In this document: piece after piece, positions 1-6,590 of the stretch
Layout: each line of letters opens with the position of its first letter
Position numbering within the stretch: position 1 is the first letter of the stretch
Assembly: GCA_021828225.1 (NCBI GenBank)
Contig: JAKASH010000109.1
Span: forward strand, 1 to 8,106
Reading direction: 5' to 3'
Source: Acidobacteriota bacterium
Lineage (GTDB): Bacteria; Acidobacteriota; Terriglobia; UBA7540
Length of the DNA: 8,106 nucleotides
The notes under the pieces: generated by a model
What the model was told of the DNA's origin: nothing
Databases searched by the model: none
What the model saw: the letters and a program-made list of their open reading frames with translations, nothing else
Made by a program: the position numbers and the translations under genes

Positions 1-1
1 G

Positions 2-64
2 GATCGGTTTCATGCACCCATGCTAAATGATCCGAAGGAGAAATACAAGCATCACTTAACATAG
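2..64 (+). CDS. C-terminal tail of an unidentified plus-strand gene (partial)
   Basis: The frame beginning at base 2 is open for 20 codons and ends at TAG (62-64), followed at once by TAA (65-67) and another TAG (71-73). The encoded tail is polar and basic (contains HAPMLNDPKEKYKHH), which looks more like a true protein C-terminus than random frame, but it is far too short to assign to a family. It may be the end of a gene lying to the left of the window. It could also be chance, since 20 codons without a stop is not rare. Confidence 0.3.
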   Translation, partial: DRFHAPMLNDPKEKYKHHLT

Positions 65-73
65 TAATACTAG

Positions 74-193
74 GTGCGCGGTTTTACAGGTGCGGAAGGC
101 TTGCTCGACCTGCGGCTGCCTGAAGCGCTGCCCCACCACCCGGTCCGTGTGGTCACGCGCAAGAAACTGCCCGAGCGCCGCAAACCTCGTTAG
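74..193 (-). pseudogene. Possible IS1634-type transposase remnant
   Basis: Read on the minus strand in the register of 74-109, the sequence encodes VEQAFRTCKTAH. From memory this resembles the conserved 'VE.AFRTxKT.xLE.RP' block near the end of IS1634/IS4-like DDE transposases, which contains the catalytic Glu. The similarity stops at about base 74, where the next residues (LVLLC then stop) no longer fit, so this would be a decayed fragment truncated at both ends. The upstream part of the same frame (to about 193) is open but less convincing. The same register is also open on the plus strand (74-193, ending TAG at 191-193), so the coding strand is not proven. No terminal inverted repeats were found. 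Confidence 0.3.
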
Positions 194-218
194 AATACAG
201 CAGCTTGCACGTAAAACG

Positions 219-1019
219 TCACTGCGACTTTAGGGTGAACATCCGTTGAAACTGGAGTTGTGGTCTTTTCAGGATCGCCTGGGCGGAGGACGGTGCTTGT
301 GGCGTGCAGCCGGCGTCGGTCGAGTGAAGTTTGAAATCAGCGAAATCACCCTTCTCGTCAAACGAGCCCAAGCCGATCTGGCCGCATGTGAAATGACGGT
401 CGACAACGGAGAACAGCGGCTTCTTCTGAACGTCCGAGTAGACTTGGATCAGTCCTGTACTTGCATTTCGCACCACGCGAATGGTGTGCCAATGAGTGTT
501 CGGAAGGGCCGGCTGAGCGTCGAGACCGGCAATGCGCCTTCGCGGCCCTCCGTCGACGAGGAAGATGCCGTTATGGACCGGCTGGATCTTACCCGTGTCG
601 CGCGAGACGTGGGCGTAATAGAAGTGCAGGGTATCAACGTAGTTGAAGACAATGATCATGGAGCTGCCCGCACGCCGGACCTTGACGCTGAGGTTAAAGC
701 TGCCGACATTGACGTTCCTGAGCCGCGCAAACTGCAGCGGACGGCGAGGCACTCCGGGCTTGCCCGCGCGCAGCATGTGCAGATAATAGTGGCCATAATC
801 GATCTCGCTGTCCCAGTCGTCGGGGTGGGGAAATTCCCACTCGCTGAGTTCCTGGGGACTGAAATTGCAATGGAAGCTCAGCTTGTGCAAGGCGGCAAGC
901 GCGCCGTTGGAATATCCGAGACCTGAGGCAACAAGAGCCGCGCCCAGGAATACCGCCACCACAACCGGCGACCACCGTCGAGGTCCTTTCGCTTTCGAGT
1001 TCTTCTCACCTGGCTCCAT
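219..1019 (-). CDS. Signal-anchored jelly-roll (LamG/DUF1080-like) protein
   Basis: This 266-residue protein begins with a basic stretch (residues 1-16) and one hydrophobic segment (about 17-35, VVVAVFLGAALVASGLG), so it is either exported by a signal peptide or held in the membrane with its body outside. Residues from about 45 to 240 alternate beta-strand patterns and end in GQIGLGSFDEKGDFADFKL, the usual last strands of concanavalin A-like jelly rolls, including the DUF1080/3-keto-disaccharide hydrolase-like and LamG groups. I see no catalytic motif. Carbohydrate binding or a surface role is inference. The start is supported by GGAGG at 1029-1033, nine bases before the ATG. It lies 20 nt behind the symporter stop and is the last gene of the run. 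The roughly 25-residue tail after the domain is low in structure. No convincing terminator follows; only a weak ACGTAAAACGT repeat near 210-220. Confidence 0.75.
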   Translation of the reverse strand: MEPGEKNSKAKGPRRWSPVVVAVFLGAALVASGLGYSNGALAALHKLSFHCNFSPQELSEWEFPHPDDWDSEIDYGHYYLHMLRAGKPGVPRRPLQFARLRNVNVGSFNLSVKVRRAGSSMIIVFNYVDTLHFYYAHVSRDTGKIQPVHNGIFLVDGGPRRRIAGLDAQPALPNTHWHTIRVVRNASTGLIQVYSDVQKKPLFSVVDRHFTCGQIGLGSFDEKGDFADFKLHSTDAGCTPQAPSSAQAILKRPQLQFQRMFTLKSQ

Positions 1020-1039
1020 TTGTTTATGCCTCCGTCACC

Positions 1040-2500
1040 TCAGATTCCCAGTTCCGGCGGTTCTCCTTCCACTGCCCGCCGTTCGTGAGCCATATTTTCC
1101 GCAACCTCCGCAAAGGTGCGCTTCTCCCGACTGGTTACCACACTTACCGCGACCAGTGCAAGCGTGCCCGCCACGGCGGCGGGAATGGTCGGATTGGTGC
1201 CTACCCCCGTATGCCCGGTGCCAAACATCAAAGCCAGCGACACCGCCGGGGTTACTGCAAGGGCTGCCAGCGCGCCTTGCCAGGTGGCCCGCTTCCAGAA
1301 GTGGCCTATCAGGATGATGATGGCCAGTCCGCTCATGGTCACGGGCAGGAATTCAGCGACAAAGCCGACGATGTTTCCTGTGTACATAGCCGTGGTGGTC
1401 GCAATAATAAAAGCACATATCAGGGCCCGCCGTACAGTCACAAGCGGGCGCGCAGGATAGTGGCCGGTCACCAGGGGATAAATGTGCCGCACGTAAAAAG
1501 TACCAGCCGCGGCGACCGTGCCATTGGCCGAAGAGAAGATGGCTGAAGTCACCGACACCACCACCAAAGCCGCCGGCCACGGCGTCAAAACCTTCGTAAT
1601 CAACCACGGCAGCGCCTGGTCGGCTGAAGACAGGTGCGGGTTCAGGCTGAAGGCGAACATGCCGATAATGCCCACGGTGATTGAGAACACGATGACTATG
1701 GTTCCAGCGGTAACCATGCTCCACTTCGCAGCCCCCTCTGCGCGAGAGGCATACATGCTGAGCCTTCGGCCCGGGTCGGCAACCACGGACAAGACCAGAG
1801 CCAGAACCAGGCTGATGATATTCCAACTACCGTACGAGTCAACACCTAAAAAAGAGAAGTAGCTGGCGGGGACAGCCCGGTGCAGGCCCGCCAAACCCCC
1901 GCTTTGAGCCAGTGCCAGATGGGTCAGTACAGTGAATCCACACAGCAGGATCACCGCCTGAAGAAAGTCGGTGTAGACGACGGTTTTCAAACCGCCGGGA
2001 ATGGAAATAACGGCGGTAATCAGGCCGGCGATCACCACACAAAGCGCAGGAGGCAGCCTGGTTACCGCGCCGAGGACAGCTCCGCCTCCCATGATTTGCA
2101 CCGTGAGCCAGCACAGTTGCGACAGAAACAGGCTGATGTTGGAAAATTCCACGACGATACGGTTTCTGCCATAGAAGCAGGCAATTTCTTCGCTAAGCGT
2201 CATGAACTTGTAGCGACGCATCATGGAGAACCACAAACCGGTCAGCAGGGTGCCCAGCCCCAGGCCGATCGGGTAAGCGCATCCCGCCCAGCCGTGCCGG
2301 TAGGCCAGGCCCGACGCCCCGATGACCACTCCTGTCCCGATGCAGGTGGCCGTAATGGTTCCGGTGAGAACCCAGACAGGAAGGCCGCGTCCTGCAACCA
2401 GATAGTCGGTCGCCCGCTTCACGCGGGCCATCCAGAAGAGCGACACACCCAGCATCAAGCAGGCGTAGAGGACTAACCCCGTAGCAATCGCTGTGTACAT
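1040..2500 (-). CDS. Sodium:solute symporter (SSS family), probable sugar importer
   Basis: The 486-residue, very hydrophobic product has roughly 12-14 membrane segments, normal for the SSS family (SGLT/PutP fold). Family marks are visible: DYLVAGRGLP at 32-41 after the first helix, the signature GGLKTVVYTDFLQ at 169-181, and SAIFSSANG at 319-327, where the serines correspond to the Na2 sodium-binding helix (TM8). The C-terminus is a charged cytoplasmic tail (about 457-486). It should take up the locus substrate together with sodium across the inner membrane; which substrate cannot be read from sequence. I chose ATG at 2498-2500 because a start at 2608 would overlap the isomerase gene by 100 bases and add a basic, non-membrane extension. 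The chosen start lies 8 nt after the isomerase stop with only a weak GAAG upstream, so translational coupling is likely. Confidence 0.92.
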   Translation of the reverse strand: MYTAIATGLVLYACLMLGVSLFWMARVKRATDYLVAGRGLPVWVLTGTITATCIGTGVVIGASGLAYRHGWAGCAYPIGLGLGTLLTGLWFSMMRRYKFMTLSEEIACFYGRNRIVVEFSNISLFLSQLCWLTVQIMGGGAVLGAVTRLPPALCVVIAGLITAVISIPGGLKTVVYTDFLQAVILLCGFTVLTHLALAQSGGLAGLHRAVPASYFSFLGVDSYGSWNIISLVLALVLSVVADPGRRLSMYASRAEGAAKWSMVTAGTIVIVFSITVGIIGMFAFSLNPHLSSADQALPWLITKVLTPWPAALVVVSVTSAIFSSANGTVAAAGTFYVRHIYPLVTGHYPARPLVTVRRALICAFIIATTTAMYTGNIVGFVAEFLPVTMSGLAIIILIGHFWKRATWQGALAALAVTPAVSLALMFGTGHTGVGTNPTIPAAVAGTLALVAVSVVTSREKRTFAEVAENMAHERRAVEGEPPELGI

Positions 2501-2508
2501 GCTTGACT

Positions 2509-3915
2509 TCAAACGAAATGGATGTGCAGGACGCGCGCCAGACGGCGCAGGAGCTTGGCGTGATGTCCGGGAAACATCGCCATATGATGAGGCATGCCCT
2601 GGAGGCACAGCTCTTCAAACCATTCCCGCGGGTCCTGCTGTGCGAGGCGCACCAACCCATTGGTGCCCATCAGGTGGCGCCTGGGCCGGATGGTCTGGCC
2701 TTCGCGAGCGGTCAGATAGTAGCTTCCGTCGAGGCGCCAGAAGCGTAAGAGGGTGGCCGGCATATTCTCCCGGATCGTCGCTTCCACGACAGTCGGCTTT
2801 TTGATGTTGAAGTGGCGGGCAATGCGAGGTCCTCCCTGCTCGCCAGGCGGCGGAGAAAGCGACATCGGCGCGGCGCCGATGTGCCAGATGGTGATCGTCT
2901 CCGCATCGTGCTCCAGCCAGTCTGAAAGGTAGCACCGTCCCAGCCCAAGGCTTTCGCCGATCCAGGCCGAAAGCGCGCCGTCGGCATCGCCTTCGCAGAC
3001 CACGGCCCGGCCTTCATCTGCCAGGCGGGAAATGCCCAGGTAGGGCCACTGGCCGAAAACATTCGGCATCTCCGGCCAGCAGCGGACAGCCAGGGCATTC
3101 AGATTCTCATTGTCCAGGAAGGACTGCATCGCCAAATAGAGGCGCGAAGCCATGGGCAGGTCGTCATCTGTGGTGTCTTTATGCGGTATGCCGAGAGCTT
3201 TGACTTTGGCGACGTCGCCAGCCACAGCTTCTTCGCTGAAGCCGCGGACCACGTTGTCAAACTCAATGAGGCTAAACGTCTGGAGCTGGACACCCAGACC
3301 ATGGTGAATCGAGAACGGGTCAGCGTTCATGGCAAAATAGCCGGGAGCCTGCCCGCCAACAAGGCCCAGACGCAGTGAGCGCAATCCGCGAACAGTGGCG
3401 GCCAACCGCACTGCCTCGCGCAGTTGCGTCTGTGTTTCCGCCGCATCGGGATCGCTATAAGCGAGCTCGAAGGAATGGCCCATCTGCCGCAAGGTTGAGG
3501 CCCAGGCATGCACGCCCACCAGCGAACAGGAGCTGATCATGTCTCCATCCGGCTTCTCCGGCGTCGCCCAAAGCACCAGGGGATCCGGCCAAAGCTGTGC
3601 CATCGTGGGGGCCAGGCGGCCGTCGCCCATGGTTGTCTGCAGCAAGACGATGGCGTCGACTCCTTTTTCTTCGCAAGCGGTCATCACCCGGCGCAAGGAA
3701 GCGTCGTCGATCGCCTTTTCGGGAGGCTCAAACACGTTAAACCCCGTCTGCCGAAGCGCCCGACGCGCACGATCTTCCATCTGCCGGCCCCACTCCACGT
3801 CAAAGCCGGGACGCCGGCGCCCGAGGAAAATAGCGCCGAGCGTCATCTGCCTGTTTTTCGGTGCAGCGCCTGCGAAAACGCCTGTTGTTTTGAGTTTATT
3901 TTCTGACACGCTCAT
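2509..3915 (-). CDS. L-fucose/L-arabinose isomerase-family sugar isomerase
   Basis: The 468-residue product matches the FucI/AraA fold family, which interconverts free aldoses and ketoses using a divalent metal. The C-terminal half shows the family blocks: AVRCWPEM (276-283), VVCEGDADGA (305-314), LSDWLEHD (330-337), WHIGAAP (344-350) and PHHMAMFPG (442-450). By comparison with E. coli FucI (E337, D361, H528), the metal ligands appear to be E308, D332 and H443 or H444, so the enzyme looks intact. It is shorter than E. coli FucI (about 590 residues) and nearer AraA in length. The natural substrate is unknown; fucose, arabinose, galactose or a modified hexose are all possible. The start at 3915 has a GGGG element about nine bases upstream; a start at 4008 would add a poorly conserved extension. 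It leads the isomerase-symporter-jelly-roll subset and follows the aldolase gene after 141 nt. Confidence 0.85.
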   Translation of the reverse strand: MSVSENKLKTTGVFAGAAPKNRQMTLGAIFLGRRRPGFDVEWGRQMEDRARRALRQTGFNVFEPPEKAIDDASLRRVMTACEEKGVDAIVLLQTTMGDGRLAPTMAQLWPDPLVLWATPEKPDGDMISSCSLVGVHAWASTLRQMGHSFELAYSDPDAAETQTQLREAVRLAATVRGLRSLRLGLVGGQAPGYFAMNADPFSIHHGLGVQLQTFSLIEFDNVVRGFSEEAVAGDVAKVKALGIPHKDTTDDDLPMASRLYLAMQSFLDNENLNALAVRCWPEMPNVFGQWPYLGISRLADEGRAVVCEGDADGALSAWIGESLGLGRCYLSDWLEHDAETITIWHIGAAPMSLSPPPGEQGGPRIARHFNIKKPTVVEATIRENMPATLLRFWRLDGSYYLTAREGQTIRPRRHLMGTNGLVRLAQQDPREWFEELCLQGMPHHMAMFPGHHAKLLRRLARVLHIHFV

Positions 3916-4003
3916 ATTAAATACCCCAGTGCCTGAAATGCCAAGCTCGGTAAGAAATCCTTGATTCGGCGTTCGTATTGCTGTCGATGGGCGCGCAAAC
4001 CGT

Positions 4004-4022
4004 GGCAAGGGGATGCTTTGCC
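4004..4022. other. Intercistronic hairpin between aldolase and isomerase genes
   Basis: GGCAAGG and CTTTGCC form a 7-bp stem (one G-U wobble on the plus strand; an A-C mismatch on the minus-strand transcript) around a 5-nt loop. It starts about 35 nt after the aldolase stop in the 141-nt gap before the isomerase. The minus-strand transcript has no U-run after it, so it is not a classical terminator. It might be an RNA-processing or stability element, or chance. The rest of the gap shows no recognisable operator or promoter. Confidence 0.2.
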
Positions 4023-4056
4023 CTTAACGGTAACAACGAGTGCGCAATCTTTCCGG

Positions 4057-5103
4057 TCAGCGCCACTTTGCGAAGAGATCCATTTGCTTCCCGCGTTCTG
4101 CTGCGAGGCGATCCAATGACTTCTCCGTCGTCAGGTGGTCGTGAATGATGCCGCAGACCGCCGCGGCAAGCGCCCGGGGGTCTTCCTTAGATGCGAACGA
4201 GACGTTGCGGCCGACCATCACGCCGCGAACGTTGGCCCCGGCTTTCATTCCGGCTGAGAAGTCCTTGAGAATCGATGTCGGGTCTTCCCGCGCAGGACCT
4301 CCCAACATCAGGATGGGCAGGGTTGTGGCGCGGGCCACGCGGTCGTAGCCCTCCGTATAAGAAAGCTTGAGGAAAGTTCGCGCGGAAGATTCGCCCAGCG
4401 CCGCCGCCGCACCGGCGTCGCGGATCAGAGTCTCGACGGTCTTGATCGTTTCGTAACCGCCATCTTTGTTCCTTTGGACACTCATGGGTTCCAGGAACGA
4501 GTACAGATCTTCGCGGTAGAGTTCGGTCACGGCCTGGGCGCAGTCGCTGATGGCCTTGATGGTCCGGTCGTCGGCCGGGTCCAGGCGGTACATCATTTTT
4601 CCGCCATCAAAGTTCATGTTCTTCAGCTGCTTCGCGGTGAAGGAAGTGAAACGGTCGTCAATCTCGCCGGCGACACCCGCATGCCCGCCGCGATTCATAC
4701 ACCCGATCAGCACCTTGTCGTCGATGAAAGAGGCGTCGCCGGACTCGCGAACCAGCGCGTTCACAATCAACAGATCCTCCATGAAGTCCGTGGTGCCCAT
4801 GATCCCGTCGCATCCGGGCGTTGTCAGCACTCGCAAGGCCCGGGCGAGGTAACTGTGGCGGTCACCCATCCCCAGCGGATCAGCGCCAAGGCCGGTGACC
4901 CGGCGCCCCGGGTGGTCTGTGGCCAGGATTACCAGCTTTCCATCGATGGTCAGCCAAGGTCGCTTGCGGCGCTTGCGGGCTTCCGCAAGAATGATCTCCG
5001 GCCTGTCAACTCGAGCATCCGTGATGGCTTCGAAAAGCTTTTTAGGAAGGAACTCTTCCGGCGAAAAATGATATTCGCCAATTTGATAAGCAGAAGTTGC
5101 CAT
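4057..5103 (-). CDS. Cgl0159-family (beta/alpha)8 aldolase, LacD/DeoC-like class I type
   Basis: The 348-residue product looks like the Cgl0159 group of TIM-barrel proteins, relatives of LacD tagatose-1,6-bisphosphate aldolase, DeoC and the sulfofructose-phosphate aldolase YihT. Seen in order: strand 1 with ILATDHPGRR (59-68), IGCMNRGGHAG (133-143), DGGKMMYRLDP (166-176), FLEPM (203-207), FLKLSY (244-249), LPILMLGGPA (262-271) and GVMVGRNV (294-301). K169 is the best candidate for the Schiff-base lysine, with K246 the alternative. The two late glycine motifs are the typical phosphate-binding loops. The expected reaction is retro-aldol cleavage of a ketose phosphate into two three-carbon units. 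The ATG at 5101-5103 is preceded by GAGG (5112-5115), which overlaps the stop of the kinase gene; a start further upstream at 5151 would lie inside the kinase gene. Cgl0159 itself is, as I recall, found in an inositol cluster; here no inositol genes are present. Confidence 0.8.
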   Translation of the reverse strand: MATSAYQIGEYHFSPEEFLPKKLFEAITDARVDRPEIILAEARKRRKRPWLTIDGKLVILATDHPGRRVTGLGADPLGMGDRHSYLARALRVLTTPGCDGIMGTTDFMEDLLIVNALVRESGDASFIDDKVLIGCMNRGGHAGVAGEIDDRFTSFTAKQLKNMNFDGGKMMYRLDPADDRTIKAISDCAQAVTELYREDLYSFLEPMSVQRNKDGGYETIKTVETLIRDAGAAAALGESSARTFLKLSYTEGYDRVARATTLPILMLGGPAREDPTSILKDFSAGMKAGANVRGVMVGRNVSFASKEDPRALAAAVCGIIHDHLTTEKSLDRLAAERGKQMDLFAKWR

Positions 5104-5111
5104 GTCATTAT

Positions 5112-5115
5112 CCTC
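5112..5115 (-). promoter_or_regulatory. Aldolase ribosome binding site overlapping the kinase stop
   Basis: On the minus strand the sequence reads CCTGAGGATAATGACATG. The kinase stop TGA (5116-5114) shares two bases with the GAGG ribosome binding site, placed eight bases before the aldolase ATG. This fixes the aldolase start and argues that the two enzymes are made by coupled translation. Confidence 0.7.
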
Positions 5116-6331
5116 AGGTTGTAAGATTCGCGCAGCCAGATTGCACGGCATCGAGGCGGGCGTACTGCGCCAAAGGGCCGCCGATCAGCGGCTCGGCGTA
5201 CGCGCGGTATTCCGCCTTAATGTCGTTCTGGCTGTCTGTAACGTAATTCAACGGCAGCAAACGAGTCTGATTGGCGACCGTCTCCAGGGGAACGGCGCTA
5301 TAAATAACTCCATACGAGGCGCCGGGTTGTCGCTCAATGGAGACCATGAAGCCGGAATAGCCTTTCACGGCCAGGGAGCAGGCGAAAGCCCCGACTTCTT
5401 CGGCCTCACGGCGGTCAGTGGGTGAAACCATCGCGGCCGACGATCGGCCGAGCAGCCCCGGCTTCTCGCTGCGGGCGCGCAGGCCCAGTTCCGAGGTGAC
5501 CATACTTGCGAGCGTGGCCGCCACGTCGCCCGGCAACCGGTGCCCGAAATCGTCGGCGGTCTTTTCATTGCGCCGGCCACCCCAGCTTTCGCCCGCTTCG
5601 TCTTTGACTCCCTCGGAAACCGCCACCACAACCCAACCGAGCCGGTCATAAACACTTTGCACGTCATTCAGAAACTTGTCGCGCGCCAGAGGCAGTTCGG
5701 GGACGTAAATCAGGTGAGGAGCTTCGTCAGGATTCCTTCTCGCCAGCAGGGTTGCAGCCACGAGCCAGCCGGCGTCGCGCCCCATCACCTCGAGGATCGA
5801 TACCGGCGTGGGCAGGCTGCGAATGTCCATTCCCAAATCCGCGGCGGATTGTGCGATAAACCGTGCGGCGGATCCAAAGCCGGGACAGTGGTCCGTGCGG
5901 GGAAGGTCATTGTCGACGGTTTTCGGAACGCCGCAGCAGACCAGTTCGTAGTGCATGTCGGTGGCCGCCTGGTTCATCTTCAAGGCCGTGTCCATCGAGT
6001 CGTTGCCGCCAATATAAAAAAAGTAGCGAACGTCCTTTTCTTTCAAGGCGCAGACAGCCTTTGTAGCTTCTTCGGCACTGAGCATCTTGCGGCAAGACCC
6101 CAGGGCGGAGCCCGGTGAATCGGCGATCTGTCTCCATAATTGGCTGCTGACGTTCGTCAAATTGATCAAGCGGTCCTGAAGTACGCCCGTGATCCCATTT
6201 CGCGCGCCCCAGATGTTGCAACTGCCTCCCAGTTTGCTGGTCGCCTCGCGCGCCACGCCATACAGGGTTGCATTGATCACCGGCGTTGGGCCGCCACCCT
6301 GCGCAATGACGACTTTTCCCGTTTGCGACAT
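5114..6331 (-). CDS. Phosphofructokinase family A enzyme with PPi-type active site
   Basis: The 405-residue protein is a PFK-family kinase: GGGPTPVIN at 12-20, GGNDS at 108-112, PKTVDND at 136-142 and MGRDAGW at 183-189. D140 matches the catalytic Asp (D127 of E. coli PfkA). In ATP enzymes the first loop is GGDGS and the residue before TID is Gly; an Asp after the loop (D111) and Lys (K137) are the known signature of pyrophosphate-dependent PFKs. The loop is GGND, not the usual GGDD, a variant seen in some bacterial PFK clades. The standard role is fructose-6-P to fructose-1,6-bisphosphate with PPi, but its neighbours suggest a dedicated substrate such as tagatose phosphate or another ketose. 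The ATG at 6331 follows AAGGGAG with a 5-nt spacer; a start at 6382 is possible but less good because PFKs begin directly with strand 1. Confidence 0.88.
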   Translation of the reverse strand: MSQTGKVVIAQGGGPTPVINATLYGVAREATSKLGGSCNIWGARNGITGVLQDRLINLTNVSSQLWRQIADSPGSALGSCRKMLSAEEATKAVCALKEKDVRYFFYIGGNDSMDTALKMNQAATDMHYELVCCGVPKTVDNDLPRTDHCPGFGSAARFIAQSAADLGMDIRSLPTPVSILEVMGRDAGWLVAATLLARRNPDEAPHLIYVPELPLARDKFLNDVQSVYDRLGWVVVAVSEGVKDEAGESWGGRRNEKTADDFGHRLPGDVAATLASMVTSELGLRARSEKPGLLGRSSAAMVSPTDRREAEEVGAFACSLAVKGYSGFMVSIERQPGASYGVIYSAVPLETVANQTRLLPLNYVTDSQNDIKAEYRAYAEPLIGGPLAQYARLDAVQSGCANLTT

Positions 6332-6497
6332 GAGAACTCCCTTTCGGACCGCTAAATGAAGTCTGTTCGGCGATTGAGGCATCGTGTTACCTTGCCTTCG
6401 CCGGTCGTTTGTTTCAGCGGCAATGACCCCGAAGAGGTAACAGCGCCAGTTGGTCCCATTTGAAATCTCGATCGTCGAGTGGAACCTCGTCCGGTAT

Positions 6498-6511
6498 TGT
6501 ATCAGATATCA
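6498..6511 (-). promoter_or_regulatory. Putative operator upstream of the kinase gene
   Basis: On the minus strand this reads TGATATCTGATACA. It matches 12 of 14 bases of the element in the divergent promoter region at 7996-8009 (TGATATGTGATATA). It contains the inverted pair TATC-A-GATA. It lies in the 259-nt gap between the GH27 stop and the kinase start, about 166 nt before the kinase ATG. Overlapping TACAAT could serve as a -10 box, though I see no good -35 box. This is consistent with a second, co-regulated promoter for the kinase-aldolase-isomerase-symporter genes. The remainder of the gap shows nothing recognisable. Confidence 0.45.
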
Positions 6512-6590
6512 GCGCTGCCGCGGCTGCGCAGGCGTTCCCGATGGCATCGCCGCCAGAAACTCTGGTCGATGCGCGGCTGGTCTTCGATTG

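Noticed and set aside
205..222. ACGTAAAACGT inverted repeat after the jelly-roll gene as a terminator
   Set aside because: The stem is only 4 bp and no T-run follows on the minus strand.
246..926. 226-codon plus-strand frame opposite the jelly-roll gene
   Set aside because: The minus-strand product has a signal segment, a good ribosome binding site and a domain pattern; the plus-strand one has none of these.
1880..2476. 198-codon plus-strand frame opposite the symporter
   Set aside because: The product is rich in Gln, His and Arg, the typical antisense image of a membrane protein, and has no ribosome binding site I can support.
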